Notes: generated by a model not told the origin, from the letters alone. A stretch of DNA of 64,000 nt from Dermanyssus gallinae (GCA_003439945.1 QVRM01001782.1:1194001-1258000), one strand, 5' to 3'. Positions 1 through 13,421 are shown, counted from the stretch's first letter. Program-made: numbers and translations.

Positions 1-1020
1 TGTTGTGATTGTTGTTGATGCTGCTGCACTGATGTTGTGATTGTTGTTGTTGCGTTTGTTGATCCACTAACGCTGACAAGTAACGGTAGTCTAAGAAGTA
101 TCAGTATAGTAATGCACGTAACGCACAATTACCTCACGACCTAACTAAGGCTAACTCTAACTATTGCAGAACGCGTTCGTTAGCGCGGATACCGGCGGCG
201 GCCGACAGTTCGTTCCACGGTAGCAGCGTCAGCCGCACTGACGACGCGCCGAGCTGAGCCGAGAATAGCCGGTCAGTAGTCGGTAGCCCGGTTTTGTTCT
301 AAAGGTAGCAGCAACAACAACCACAACAACCACAACAAGAACTACTGCCAGGTAGGTAGGTAGGCAGGTAGGTACACGACAACTTTGTCTAACACAAATG
401 CACGCAATGCTACGACGACTGATAGAAACTGCAGCAGCAACCAAGCACAGTTAGTTGTACGTGCGACTGCCGGTCGACACTACGCGTTCTTATCAATGCC
501 AAACTAAGACAGCAGCGACAACTTTTGTTGTTGCTGCTGTTGTTGTTGTTGTTGTTGTTGCTGTTGTTGCTGATGATGTTGTGGTCGTCGTCGCCGTCGT
601 CATGGCTTTTCACTCGGCGTCGGTGGGCCGTAGACGGTTGGGCCTCGCCCTGCGCCTCGACGTCGCTCGTCTACAAACGTGGGCGATAGGCGCCATGCTC
701 GCCACAGCCGCTGGCCGCCGCTGTCAGGCCGCCACGGCCGCGGCGGAAAGCCACTCTGGGTGGGGAAGGGAGCGGAGCGTTCGGCGCGCACCCGCCAGCG
801 TCCGCCCCACAACAAGTTGTTGTCGCGCAATCAGACTCATTGGCAGTTGCGTGTGACGTAAAGAGAGAGGAAAAAAAAGAAAGAAACACCGAGAAGAGCA
901 AGGATAGAGAGACAAAAAAGAGACTGCAAGTTACGTTGTTCGCAACACCTGGTCGTGACGTGACGACAAGAAACAACAACAACAATAACAACATGAACAA
1001 CAACAACAGTGGCTGAATCA
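1..1020. repeat. Triplet-repeat-rich, GC-rich region
   Basis: GTT/CAA tracts at about 1-60, 305-340, 525-590 and 965-1,010 surround a GC-rich block (600-830) with many CG dinucleotides. No ORF is convincing. The composition is like the regions at 35.8-38.2 kb and 56.0-57.9 kb and would fit a promoter or 5' UTR of a gene outside or of unseen exons; this is inference. Confidence 0.5.
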
Positions 1021-1674
1021 ATTTGTTGATCGGTCGAATGTTTATTGGTCGTCATACAGCGCCAGCAAGCCGAAGAAACGCGATTGAAGAATGGGGTAGA
1101 GAGCATCGATGAGACAAGCGTGATGAGGCATGAGAGGATGGTGATCACAGACCGCGCCGCGCGCGCATACAATTAGCCATGGGTGCCCAGCGGAGGTGAC
1201 GTTTTGACGTTCTACAGGTTGATGGCCCAGATTCGTCGTCAAAAAAATGACAACACGGGAACAGGCGATAATAAGACACCACGACTAAAGAAACAGAAGC
1301 CGCGGTCGTAAATTTCTTTCCACCTGTCGTTGACAGTCGGGGGCGAGGATATGTGGATCTTCTCGTGGTGCGCTTCTAAAGAGAGGGCCGACAAAAATAA
1401 GAAGCGGAAGAAGCTCCGCTGTTAACTGCATATATAGTACTAGCCAATCGACCAACGTGGAAGCCATAGACAAAACTGATGCTCTAATATGAGTATCTCA
1501 TTCAGTAGAGCTAAAATCGCATTCGTTTGTTTGTTCATGTAAATTGCCTGAGATACACACACGCATACAAGTCAAGTGCGATCAGAGACAAGGCGCTCAA
1601 AACCATTTCGACCACATCTCTCATACGCCTACAGTGGTTTTCAATAGAGACCGTTCCCCGAGTGTCATATCTAG

Positions 1675-1678
<4 letters not shown>

Positions 1679-1732
<54 letters not shown>
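1679..1732. repeat. (TA)n microsatellite
   Basis: 27 uninterrupted TA units. Confidence 0.95.
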
Positions 1733-1735
<3 letters not shown>

Positions 1736-3170
1736 GGTCATTCATATCGTTGTATACGTATTTTGAAGTTTGGTAGAACTCGGCAAGAAAATATTTTTTT
1801 CCTATGGAAGGAGGACGCGGGAACGTCTTATTTAGGAGAGAGAGAGTGAAGTTTATACAAGTAGTTATTCTGCCTTTTTTCTCCCACATAAATGTGCGAA
1901 GTCTACGTTTGCGGGAGAACCAGTCAACGTTGCGTTACAGATTGCAGAATCAATCCAATCTTTCAGTTAAATGCAATGGAAGCATGCGCCTAGCATATTC
2001 GTTGTATACCTGCGTATACAAACGTGAAACACATGGCATTAGCATTAACTTACTGCAGTGCGCGGCGCACTTAATTTTGAACACTGTCATTATTCAGCAC
2101 ATTGGGTTGCTTAGAACGTGCAAATAACACGAACCGGTAGATATCGACAACACTGGTCAAATTTTACGCTTACTTCAATGAGGCACTGCCGTATTACATA
2201 CCAAGTACAATTAACTAAATACAATTCAGTGAATTGTACGGCTCAGCATTGTCCCACTACAGATCAATTTCGGCGGCATAGAAATTCAATAAGAGCGAGC
2301 AGTAAGTAACAGGTGGCGAGTACACTGCTTGCGCATTCATCACTCACCGTCCGCCGTCTAGAGAAGCTTGTGGACATTGACTACGACGAGAGCACAGAGA
2401 TTCTGCTTTCACCCAACAGAGCGCAATGCGCTTATAATGGGGCACGTATCCCGAAAAGACAGCACATATCAGCTTTCAACGCAATTAAATTAATGTTCCC
2501 AAAAATATATCATGGCTTGTTTCGGTTCTGATAAGAAACGATTGGCAAACCATTATTCGCAAGCTCGTTCGTTAATTGAGTATGAATCCCCGGTGATGAT
2601 GGAGATATTTCGACAAGCTACAACAGCGCTGAATTCTTTTTGGAATTTGTCCAGCAAAACACTTCGGATTTGTCGGACTTTGACGACCACCATTTCTCCG
2701 TCCTCTCAGAAGGCAACTAAGCTCTTGGTACCGAAACGGAGGTTACCGACCGGTAAGGTAATGGTTGCTGTTGTGACAAATGTTCTATCCTTTTTCATAC
2801 TGATGTTGCCTAGAGGGCGATGCAAGCAACTCCCAAATGAGTAGATAACAAAAACGACAAGAAGTTTTGTATCAACCTCGCCCCGTCGTGTGCCATGGCT
2901 AATCTGAGACACTTGCATACCTTAGCAATAACTCTTCAGTATTTTTACTTGGGCCGCTAAGGTCTTGAGGGTAAAAATGGAAAGTCCATAGAGCCTCCGA
3001 AGATAAATGCATACTACCGACACTTATTGCTCTTCGCCTGTAACACAGCATAACCAGCCTGGGCAGCGCTGTGGCTGATTATTGAAGGTGCTATAGTGTC
3101 CAAGACGAGATATCACGAGCTTCCGTTACATCGCCACCAGCTAACACGCCATCATCCAAGTACCATGCAC
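1733..3170. other. No gene seen
   Basis: AT-rich unique sequence with only short shadow ORFs. A 63- and a 72-codon frame have no recognisable motifs. Confidence 0.6.
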
Positions 3171-3338
3171 CGAGCAAGATGGCTTAGTGGCAAAAGCTTT
3201 TGTCCTTCATTTGGAGGCCTGGGTTCGAGACCCAAACCGGCCACTCCTAAATTGGTTTTCATGGTTACCAATTTAAACAAGGTGAACGCCGAAGTGGACT
3301 AATATTCGACCATGACTGAAAAAAAAACGGGGAGCACA
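3171..3338 (+). mobile_element. tRNA-derived SINE, family 1, copy 1
   Basis: Head with A box ATGGCTTAGTGGC and B box GGTTCGAGACC, then a body ccggccactcctaaattgg ... aacaaggtgaacgccgaag, and an A-rich end before acgggg. Three further copies in the window share head, body and end. The anticodon region suggests a tRNA-Ala-like origin (ttgcat), which is uncertain. Confidence 0.8.
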
Positions 3339-3539
3339 GACATCTCGATAAAAAGAGATGGTGCATCACCTTCCAACCCCCCATTAAGTTAAAAAAAATG
3401 TCTCAATACATTAGGCGGTGGATAGATGAAGTCTATCGACACCTCGTGGAGTTAGATTTCTGTATACCTTTATAAAGTAATGGTCAGACACATGCGAAAC
3501 AACAGCCCTCAAAAGGTAATCGCGTTAAGCGCATACAGA

Positions 3540-3665
3540 AAATCTAGTTTGACCACGCATATGCCCTCTAAACTTCCCACAGAAATTCACGCACTCACCT
3601 CAGTCAGATTATTTAAACGTAAAGTGAAAAAGTGGGTAACGGGTACAAAATCGAGTTAAAATAAG
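3540..3665 (+). mobile_element. LINE RT C-terminal fragment
   Basis: The + strand reads KLPTEIHALTSVRLFKRKVKKWV, the usual last helix of CR1/jockey-type reverse transcriptases. No more of the element is readable. Confidence 0.4.
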
Positions 3666-4649
3666 TTACCTGTTAATAGGTTGAAAAAAAGCTTGTCATA
3701 TGTGTGAACGAGAGCATTTTTCGGCTTTAATTGTTAGTGTCGCATGACGTGAGATATGTTAAAGTATGAAATAGATAATGCTATTGCACATATTGGTGCT
3801 ATTACACATTTTACATCGTTTACAAGTTTATGAATATTAAGCATTGTAAAATTGCGGTTCCGTAAATTAACCTCAAATTTGAAATTTGATCTATACTGAG
3901 GATGGGCTGGCGTAGCATGGATCGCCACTTCTATGCCACTTCTAGTAGCAATGCAGGGCTTGTGTTTACCTAATACTTCGTCGACTCGCGACGTATTCCT
4001 CCAGCTGGAAGTCTTTGCTGTTATTCTACGGAGTATAGGTGACGCGCAAGAGAGCGGGTTGTGCCATCCTAGTTTGCCAAAGCAAATAACCTCGCTTCAA
4101 AAATAAAAGGCAAAAGATCTGTTGGCGGTTCCCCGTAGCACAATTTTGATGTGTTTGGCAAGTGCGTCGGCCAGAGCCTCTGCTCTTTTACCCGTTGCCC
4201 AATAAAGTAAACCGTGAATAAGTCTTGATCTGATAAAGTCAAGGCCCGTAGCGGAGCTTCTGGAAAAGCCTCCCACTGCGCTCGTCGTCGTGATAAGTCT
4301 CTTGACACACAAAGGTAATCCGTAGGGGACGCTTCAGAAGGGATTTCAGTCTATATCAAGACCGTCGGTGCACAAGGCAGCTGGTCGGGTTCGACACCAA
4401 ACGTGTCGCAACATCTTTTAAGCCTTGGAGCACCCGGATACATCACCATCGTTAATTTTGCAATCACTCTCCCCTTCAAGTCTTCCTCGAAAGTACCAAC
4501 TCTGTTCCCGGTGGGCTAATCCCTCGAGTATGACACCGTTCTTGATGTCCCTGAGGGTTGGGCGTCTGATGTGTGCCAACGATCGCAAATTACTTTTGTC
4601 GTTTGGAGGCGACATACAACAAGAGCAATTTATAGCAGAGACAACCATG

Positions 4650-5080
4650 CCGAATGAACAAGGCGTTCATTCAGCTTCAAGAGGACAAACTGGCCGACAT
4701 AGATCCTAATATCTTTATAACACTCGCAATGACTGACGACGCGTGGAAAGAGCCCGACCGACCGAACCGCCATGTGATAGTGCGTTTTTCGGTACACGGC
4801 TACCACCACCACCTATGCAGTGCAGAAGGCTTCCACGACCCCGATGTTGACTGCAGATGTAAATATTGTCATGCCGAATGCTCTAGATATCACGGCCTTG
4901 TTAGTAGGAACATTGGGTCTATAAGTCAGTTGGCCCGTTTAATGTCATCATAAAATATGTCTATATTCTATATTTTATACAATTTTTATAACTGCATTTG
5001 TGAGCTTCTGACGCCGAGCCAAATCTTTGTACTTAGATCTACACTAAATGTGTGAATAAATGGAATTTGTGAACTATGCC
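4650..5080 (+). mobile_element. 3' fragment of the 17-kb LINE family
   Basis: EDKLADIDPNIF, NRHVIVRFSVHGYHHHLC, and CRCKYCHAECSRYHG align in order with the ORF2 end at 22,640-22,860, including the C-terminal Cys/His knuckle. The 3' end tgtgaataaatggaat matches the tail of the full element. It is 5'-truncated. Confidence 0.75.
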
Positions 5081-5298
5081 GAATTATAACTGTCAGTTAC
5101 TACGTCATTTAGGACATTTAAAATATTCCAGCACAATCCTTCTTGGCATTTGGGACATTATAGTACTATTCCTACGTGTTTAAAAACAAACTAAGCTAAA
5201 TTATGAGCTGTCATCTATGTAAGTTGTAAACGTGTGGAAGGCTGAAAGCATAGAAATAATACGAGTTCATCCTCAGTAAGTCCCTTGACGTATGTATG

Positions 5299-5302
<4 letters not shown>

Positions 5303-5388
<86 letters not shown>

Positions 5389-5399
5389 AGAGAGAGAGC
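5303..5399. repeat. (TA)n with short (AG)n
   Basis: TA run broken once by a CAA at 5,355-5,357, then an AG run of seven units. Confidence 0.9.
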
Positions 5400-5899
5400 T
5401 TTATCATAAAAATTTCCATGCCGTTGTGTATGGAAGATGAAGTCAGGAAGTTGGTCGTTCTGTGACTTTTCGGCGTTCTATATACAAGATATATGATTTT
5501 TGATGAGTCTTAGGTATACCTTAAGCATTACTTTCAAAATCTCTGAAATATTTTCAAATATTTTCCGTCAGCTCGCCCGATAGCAGCGGACCTATTGTCG
5601 GGCAGCTTTCTCTCCAAGATACCCCTCTGAAAACCCCCCAGGGGCGTCAAGTTGCACGAACGAGGTGGCCATAGAACGCCTGCTTTATGTAAGATCATGC
5701 GCCCTCCCAACACCTCCTTCTACTTCTAATTCGCAAACTTATTGTTGTATCAGAGTTCCGTTATATTCAGCGTCTTATCAGGCCCTGGAAAGGAAGATCA
5801 AGAACAAGGGAGACCTGACTGGAAACCACTTGTGCATCACATCAAACAGGCAGGGGGAGGTCTACTAACTTTGGCGATTGTGTTCCCCAGGAGCCACGG

Positions 5900-7620
5900 A
5901 AAGAGGGGCGCCTTAAGGGGTGTGCCCTTGTTTCTCTTGTAATATAGCTTTGAAGACTTCAGACGTTGTGCTCCAAACAATTAGTTTCTTCATTAAAAGC
6001 GGTAGAGGTCCATCTCCGCAGTGGATGCAGTTTCGTGCTGGGAGCCCTCTTGAGAGAGGTAGAACCGGTAGTCGCCGTAGCCTGTCAGGACCGTGTCGTT
6101 TACACAAAAGGTTGTTGTCGTGTGCTTGCCCCCCAATCTGTTTCGTGCAAAAACGTGAAACCCCGGTGTCATTGAAAAAGCGGTTTCTCCCCGTCCGGTG
6201 ATTCCATGTACCAGCAGCATGCTAATATGATTTTCATTCCGAATATTTAACATTCCTAAACCTCTCTTTTCGCCAAATCACCGAATCTCTTGTTACTCTA
6301 TATAGTAGTTGGTCACAACATGAAATAAAAAATCTTGCATGCATTTTATACCGCAACAAGCGTTTTATCCCACTGACTTCGTTACATACGGTTTGCTCAC
6401 TATATGCTAGTGCTCCAACGCTCTACCATTTCCTTGTTCTTTTTTCCCGCGGTCCTATCTTTGCGTGTTCTTGCATGACGCTAATGTGTCAATTGTGTCT
6501 TAGGTGAAAACATGTTGCACCGGTTCAAGCTTTACCTGTTAAATTGTCTCTCGGAAACCTCTTAAATTGTCTCCTGGGAAAATAGGATGTGTGTGAAAAT
6601 TTGGTTTGCACACACTGACGCTACTGCGGGAAGCTCGTCTGCAAGTATGGATTGGTAGTGTAGAGAGTTCCAACCTACTAAAAACCAGTCTGGGGGTAGA
6701 CAAAATCACACAAAAATGGAGGTAGCGCGAGTTTACTCGTGGGTAGTTGTTTGTTCCAGAGGCCTCATGTGTGCGCATAGTGAGGCAGTTTTTTGTCATA
6801 AATTTTGACGCTATTATTCATTAACAATCTTTGTCGCCTCATGTCATTGAGACAGAGATTTCTGCATTGGATTGCAGACGCTGGGTAGGTCTACCCTCAG
6901 CGCCGTGGCAGTGCTCACCGTCCGGCATGCCATGCTGACCCAACGGGCTCTAACCCGCTGAGCCCGCTGCAGGCCACTTCGGTTCGTTGCGGTTGCTAAT
7001 ATATGGGGAGGCACGGCCGAAACACCGTCTAGGGCGACTGACTCGGCCACGGGCATGATGATGCATCGCTTGGAGTGCCAGGGCTCCAAAGTCTCGAGCA
7101 TAAGGCGTGCGAAGTAATTGACAATTTAAAGAGCTTTCTCTATTGCCCAGTGCAAGGAATATTCTGGGGCAACTTGTCGGCCTAACGATATTCTTTGTTG
7201 TTGAGGTGCAGGTGAAAAGCATTTCTTCCGGTCCACCAGAGCAAATGTTTCGCTCTTGGGGGGGGGCTAGGGTCAAGGTCCCCTATTTTTTTGCATCCAG
7301 TACGTGACGTCGGTAATTGCTTCCTCTGCGCCATGTAGGTAGCGCGCGGTATTGTAGGTAGTCGGATATCACTTTACGAAAGTAAAACTGGTTTTTCTCG
7401 GAGGAGCTCGGCCTTCTTGCGCTATTTGTCGAGCGCCCTTTACAAACTCCACATTAAGAGTCGTATAGGAGGCCGTCCAATCCGCACAGTATTGGAGGAT
7501 GAACTCGAAACATTTGACCAAACAAGGAGATTGGACGGAAGGAGGTAGGGCTCTTTGGGATCAGAGCGAGGCCTTCCGTTTAGTAGGGTACAAACCCAGA
7601 TAAAATATATTTGCCATAGC
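5900..7620 (-). mobile_element. R1-like LINE relic, - strand
   Basis: Two blocks in the right order for one - strand element. At 7,300-6,830 the RT palm-thumb part reads PPKSETFALVDRKKC and, further on, ALALQAMHHHARGRVS and QRVRARWVSMACRTVSTATAL, typical of R1/I-type elements. At 6,140-5,920 comes the C-terminal DTVLTGYGDYRFYL and ARNCIHCGDG, a form of the GHG...YLH and Cys motif found after R1 RTs. Many frameshifts; ends not defined. Confidence 0.6.
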
Positions 7621-8179
7621 AACTACTTAGCCACGTTTAGATATTCCTTTATTAGACGTATGGCTACAAAACGGAGATATTGTTCGAGCTCGCCATATTT
7701 CCTTAAGACATTCAGGGGCTTCGTATATTTTTGGACAAAGTGGAGATCACCTTATTATATTTCCGCTGACTTCGTGGCCGCTTAGACAGAATTGGCTTTG
7801 AAGCGTTCCAGCAAATAGCATGGGGCTTCTTCAAACAATTGTAAACAATACAGCTAATCTAGACGATGAAACAGCTGTATGTGGGCTTAATGTACGAACA
7901 AATACAAATATCGCCGTCTAGCGGCTTGTCACGTGATACTCGTAATACTTATTAGGTAGAAGTGCAGTACCTAGCGCATTCCTGCACGTAGAATCGACAG
8001 CGGCATTCGCCCCCATCTTCCACAAGTGGAAAATCAGGTGTAGTTAACCGTGCACAAGGTACCTTATGTACACATTTATTTTTGTTGAATATAGGTTAAC
8101 TCCACTTTCATCGGAACTACTTTTGTTTTACTTCACTGAAAATTGAGGTTTTTCTATACGCTCCGTTTATAATGGTTCC

Positions 8180-8600
8180 CTTCTACTGTTAGATTTTGGC
8201 CACCGTTTCATATTTTCGTCGCCTCAATCTTTCCTCGTTATCCTCAGCTCGTTGTCTATCCAGTTCATTGTTTCGTCTCATTATATTTTCTACCAATCGG
8301 ATGCCCTGCTCCCATTTAAATTCGGGTTCCAGCATAGCAGTAACTAAGTCAGTTACCGTCATGTCTGGAGAAGCCATTACTGGTGAGTTCTGTCGCACGT
8401 CCGGAGCCTTGCCTATCATATGCAGGTATTTTTGGAAGCATCCGTGCCCCGTCAATACCTTCGTCAGATAGTAGATGATCTTTTCGTGCTCTCTGTTGAA
8501 CTATTTCTCGAGGTCGGAAATGACCTGACGTGATCAGGTTTCTGGCACATTTAATGTTGTCCGGATCCATTCCTCGTATCATTCTCTGAGCATCTGTTTC
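8180..8600 (-). mobile_element. R1-like LINE C-terminal fragment
   Basis: The - strand codes VLTGHGCFQKYLHMIGKA followed by a charged tail (RRNNELDRQRAEDNEERLRRRK) and a stop near 8,190. The GHGCF-YLH motif is the hallmark of the region after R1/jockey-like RTs. Confidence 0.6.
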
Positions 8601-8999
8601 CGGGCCTTATGTACACATGACGACAGTGCATACGATTCCGTCCTGTAAATTCCCGGTGCAGAATTGCATGATCAACTTTATTTATGGCTTTCGCCACTTG
8701 ACCTTGCCATTTTCACAAAAAACGCGCTATGCCATCTGGTGCTGTGGGCACTCTCATGTATGAGAAGCTATTTTGCGACGCTCTGATAAGAGGGCTTCAT
8801 TACTAGCACTGCTTGCGCCGCCAGCTTGCGATGACGTTGGCGACGTTCTAGTGGCGACTGAAATATATGCCACTAAGAAATCTGCTTCCATCCAGCCGTT
8901 GTGTTAAGCTTATTCAACCTTATCCTCATCTCCCCTTCGCCTAGAGAGTCAACACGATACGGGGGAGAAACTGAATTGTTTGACACCGCAGTCATGGGA

Positions 9000-9200
9000 G
9001 AGACCAATTGGAAGTAATTCGACAGAACGAACCGATATGTGGTAACTCGTTTTGCGATACGATCACCAATCAAGACCAATCACGAGGTTGTACAAAACGC
9101 GGAGTATCTTATGTCGGGTATCATGCCACACATTGCACCTATACAGAATCGCTGAGAAGAGCCTGGTGCGCTAACACATGAAACGAAGCGCGTAGGAGCC
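9000..9200 (+). mobile_element. Second 3' fragment of the 17-kb LINE family
   Basis: NRYVVTRFAI, then in another frame CTKRGVSYVGYHATHC and SLRRA, match the end of ORF2 (NRHVVTRFAIHG and the knuckle CSRCGSFCDRYHAANC). Shifts and lost Cys show age. Confidence 0.65.
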
Positions 9201-9859
9201 ATAAATTGCTATAACATATACTGTAATGCCAGACTCTGTTATATATTATTATGTTTATATTCCATTAGTAATGTTATTGTTATTGTGCATAAATGCATAT
9301 TTGTGTTTGTACATATATTCTTCCACGTTGGTTCCTGTTCTGATGGCTAGGATAGCCTTGAATCGGTAGCCTTTCGGATATTCGCCAACGGATGGCATTT
9401 GAACGTCGTCTTTTTAGATGACCCTTATGCGGCGTGTCTTTCGTATTCTGCATTCCTGTTTGTCTGCCTCTAGAAACGTTGATAACAACTTTTAGGTGGT
9501 CCCTAGGAAATCCTAATTTTCTGGGAAATGGCGACGAATATCTTCTTAGAAGCCTAGAAGTTAGAGCCTTCTGTTCGGAAAATTGGCTATTCCAGCTAAC
9601 TTGCTCGCCTACTTCTGCGCCTGGCTAAATACTTGATCTTCCTCTCACCACTGCCTTGGATGGAAACTAAAAATGAAACCATTGTTCAGCCTCCCATAAA
9701 ATAATATTCTCACGCTATTATTCTCACGCGGTTTACTATTGCACTTGCATTTAGTGACGTAGTGCCGTCGAATGTTCGGCTCGATTACATAAAAATATAC
9801 AAAACATTGATGCCGCTCTCATTGCAAGTCATGATTGTGTTATCTAGGCTAGCTTTTTA

Positions 9860-11035
9860 TGGACTGTCCGAATGAAAATGTCATGCACACCAGATCTGTT
9901 GACTGTCGCTCATTTTTACTGTGCTCATTTACAAAACTGGACAACCCGTGTAGTCCTATTAAGGACATTGAGGCTAGAGTCGTATAATACTGCATATCAG
10001 TTTCTTGAACAAAATCTAAAAGAAGTCGTACTTGATATGAATCCCCCTTTAACATCAAGGCCGACGGCGCTAATGACTTACAAAAAGCTAAGCTCCTCCC
10101 ATAAAATGTTTCTACCCTGTTCAAGGCAAAAACTAGCAATATACCAGAAAACAACCCTTTAACTGTTTTACAAATATGTTGCGTTATTTTTAGCCAAGTC
10201 ACTTAAACTCATCTTTGAAATTTCTTATAACGACGCTGCAGTGCCCGACCCTTTTACTCAATCTAATCCCCCTGTCCACAAGAAAACTCGCAAACGAATA
10301 CTGAGGCCTGTTTCGGAATGTTCCATACCTTGCTGCATCTTTGAAAAAATGTCAGTTACTAATTATATTATTTAATAATCTTAAACCGCTTACTTCACCC
10401 TGGCCAGCAGGCTTCACCGCTCATCTGCGCTATACACAGCTCTAGGAGACGACCCATGACTCGGATATATGCATAACTGCTCGAAGAACGAATAAGCTGC
10501 GTTTATTGCAACCAAAATAGTGCATATGACACAGTTCTTTTTTTTCCACGTTTTTTTTCACAATTTTTCACTGCTTCATTCTGGCGTCTCCTTATGTGGA
10601 CATTCGCATTTATAAACATTTTGGGTTTCCTAAACTTTCATACTGCTGCCCTGTCTGGAAGCCCCATCTGAGCGTGTTAGCTGATGCTGTTTCTAGTGTT
10701 GACTTACTTTTCACTCAAGAAAACATACCTGCTGTACGTCGACTAACCAAATGTGTATTGCAAGGACACTTTTGTGATGCACGCTCCAACAACATAAGGA
10801 GACAGCGATCGATCACTCCTAAGGCCGTGGCCCGTTCTGAGTTTATAAGCAGATTGTTTGCTTGGCGGATAGCCAAACTGACCTAAGAAAATTCAAAAAT
10901 AGCTCATCTATTCGACGATTCCTTATATTCCTCTTGCAGGAGTGTGCACACTGAAAGCAATGCATTTATGGCCATGATAATCGTAGTACTAAATGTGTTT
11001 GTGAAATAATAATGAAGGTAATGTTATGTTATATC
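9860..11035 (+). mobile_element. CR1-like LINE relic, same family as the nested copy
   Basis: Degenerate RT in the + direction. KLIFEISYNDAAVPDP and RPVS..SIPC.IFEK (10,205-10,360) match the finger region; PKLSYCCPVWKPHLS and FCDARSNNIRRQRSITPKA (10,620-10,840) match the C-terminal part of the element at 18,952-19,570, with about 300 bases lost between. It ends in aatgttatgttatat, the same tail. Stops and shifts are frequent. The region before 10,200 keeps weak similarity to the linker (ANDLQKAKLL). Confidence 0.7.
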
Positions 11036-12424
11036 TTTGTGCAAACATTTTGGCCCCGAAAACGAGTGGTAATAAACAAGACGGGAGCAAGCTGGGAAGA
11101 CGGGACAGGCCCTGTAACCTAAGGGGCCGGACTAAGGGTTTATCATAATATGTGCAAGGCTATGTGGAAGCCCTGCAAAATATTGCCCAGAAGACATCTA
11201 CCAATCGGTTAATGCAAATTTTGACTCTAGCATGATTCTATCGCATTCACAATCCCATGTTATTTTTCTCACTTTCTCTAATAGAAGTGGTTTTTTCCTA
11301 TATACAATATAATATTAACGATGATATTATATGGCATGTTAATGCCTTTGCGTGGAGTCACCGATTTCAACAGTCATGGTATGTCTTCATTTTGTAATGC
11401 AATTAGTAAGCTTTAACTACAACCCAGTTATTGGTAAGCAAAACTCTAGATGAAGCTCTCTTTCTACCACACACGGTATGCGCTCTTTGCGGACTCATAT
11501 GTACAATTATATGTAAATGCTGCCTATAGCATATATGTATATAGTGAGTGCACAAGTATGGAACGTTGTCGACAACAACAATTCTCTCTCGCTTAAACAG
11601 AAACAGTACGTACAGACAACTCCGCTATCGTCCTGCGATCGACACATTCGGGGACGTTGTACGAATGAAGACGTGAATTGATTTTTTGTTTTATTTTTAC
11701 GAAAATTGTCAAAAATGGTCTATACACAAAAACAAAATGCCACAATCTGCGCGTAACGGCAAAACAGTGTATATCCCTATGGTACGCAGAATAATTATGT
11801 TCTTCCTGAATGTAAAGGAACAATATTGTACACATAACAATTAACTTTCATTGTCATTCTGACGATGTGTTCTCGTATATTCGCGTGCTACTATGCAACA
11901 TTCTGTGACGGTTTTGGGCATTTATTCTCTCGAGAAACAACGAACACAAAATGACAACGCTAACTAGACCTACATAAATTTACAGTAATGTGTACAACAT
12001 CAGCTCACTGTATCCGCATGACGTCATCGGACGCTACCTCAACAGGCAACAATCATATCAAGCTACAATTTTCCACCTGGCTCTCTCTTTCTTTTTAATA
12101 CAGATTCTCGAAGGACTGCAATGAACAGTGGCGCGTTTTGGTAGCCCCAGAATTGGTAAACGACTCTGTATCGTCCCATTTGGGAAACTTAGAGCGAGCC
12201 ATAGCGATAAAAATCAACCAAATTCGATGGTTATGATCGATAGCCGTGGTATCTGTACTTGAAAGCTGTGAACGAACTTATACAGTTTTGCGATGGTACA
12301 TTAACAAGTACTTAGGTGCTATATCGCTCTCTGTTCTATTAAACAATATTTTTTTTTAATATAAAAATCATAACATGACAATAACGGCGTCTACTAATCA
12401 ATTGCAGCCATTTCGCTGTCTAGG
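11036..12424. other. No gene seen
   Basis: AT-rich sequence between the CR1-like relic and the end of the - strand gene. No repeat family is recognised. Confidence 0.6.
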
Positions 12425-12430
12425 TTTATT
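12425..12430 (-). promoter_or_regulatory. Candidate poly(A) signal for the - strand gene
   Basis: The + strand reads tttatt, giving AATAAA on the - strand, 268 bases after the stop codon of the terminal exon at 12,698. Position and perfect hexamer fit a 3' UTR end; AT-rich DNA makes chance hexamers common. Confidence 0.45.
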
Positions 12431-12697
12431 TTTGACAAACCATTGCACGCACTTATAGATGCTAGCCAAATGTATAACCAGCAGCGTAATAGTTACTATG
12501 CTATAAATAATAGTATAATAACGCTCATATAAACAACAAAAAAGAAAAAAAAACAAAGCTCATCGATCTAGAGACTATATTTAATTCACCATGCTTGTAG
12601 AACTGAACTGGGTGCATATTTTGCGTGTGTGCAGCAAATTAATACGTGATTAGCAGAGATTACTATGAGTATGGTTCCTACGGAGGGCTGACGATGT

Positions 12698-13369
12698 TTA
12701 ATTTGGGCGAATCTGTGCATGACTGTGGAAAAAATCCTCCAACATCGACGGTGTAACAATGGAAGGCCAACAAGCCCTCAACAAGGGCGGCAGATTGTTC
12801 TCTCTTACTGCCGTTTCCTGCATGAAGTTCTCAAACCTTCGGGCGACTGTCGCCCTCAGCTGCTGCTCCTCCGCTCTCAGCGCGGCGAGATCCTCTCGGC
12901 GTCGTTGCAGAGCTCTATTCGAGGGTCCGCGACATGAGCGGCGCGCATCCTCGAATCGGAGTTCCATATCGCTAACGTACACCCGCTTGCCGAGTTCTAA
13001 CACGCGTTGGCACATGTTGAGTATCTGAAGGCTGCCGGTTGCGCAGAGCTGGATGTGCTCTAGCGCCCGCTCTCGTCCTGGCTGCTCCGTTGGAAGACAC
13101 GGCGTGTTCTTGATTTGCTGGCAGCGAAGATTGGCGACGTAATGAATTGACGACGACATCTTCGCTAGATCGAGTGCCTGCCTCTCGATAGCGGCCACTC
13201 GAAGCCGAATTTTTCTGTCCGTGTACTTGCGGTGCTCGCGCTCGATGCGCGCTTGTTCCGCTGCGTTCATTAAGAGCTCAGCGTCTCCAGGTGTCGGGCT
13301 GGCCCTCAACTTTTCCAACTGCGCATTGATCTTTTCAGTCGTCTGCCAACGTGACACCAACTTGGCAGC
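12698..13369 (-). CDS. Coiled-coil 3' terminal exon, probably of the same gene
   Basis: Open - strand frame of 223 codons plus stop after an acceptor TTTGTTCATAG|GCTGCC, phase 0, which is the phase left open at 24,012. The peptide is strongly helical and charged: E-K-I-N-A-Q-L-E-K-L near the start, a long basic/acidic helix (ERQALDLAKM), a Cys-containing middle (ICATGSLQILNMC-like run), then LQRRREDLAALRAEEQQL, a typical coiled coil, before the stop at 12,698. No close family is recognised and no transposase or RT motif is present. It is most simply the last exon of the Ser-rich gene, which would total about 1,145 residues. It could also belong to a separate - strand gene with missing upstream exons. 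An AATAAA lies 268 bases 3' of the stop. Confidence 0.65.
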   Translation of the reverse strand, partial: AAKLVSRWQTTEKINAQLEKLRASPTPGDAELLMNAAEQARIEREHRKYTDRKIRLRVAAIERQALDLAKMSSSIHYVANLRCQQIKNTPCLPTEQPGRERALEHIQLCATGSLQILNMCQRVLELGKRVYVSDMELRFEDARRSCRGPSNRALQRRREDLAALRAEEQQLRATVARRFENFMQETAVRENNLPPLLRACWPSIVTPSMLEDFFHSHAQIRPN

Positions 13370-13420
13370 CTATGAACAAACGCACAGTTAGCGGAGAACA
13401 AACGTTATTGCTGTCTCAAC

Positions 13421-13421
<1 letters not shown>

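Noticed and set aside
1544..1889. ORFs with long Tyr-Ile runs across TA arrays here and at 13.4, 13.7, 33.4, 60.4, 61.9 and 62.4 kb
   Set aside because: The open frames are made by the TA microsatellites themselves; they have no other protein features.
4000..4420. - strand frames around 4.1-4.3 kb (LAKHIKIVLRGTANRSFAF)
   Set aside because: Possibly a decayed LINE segment, but no motif could be aligned with confidence.
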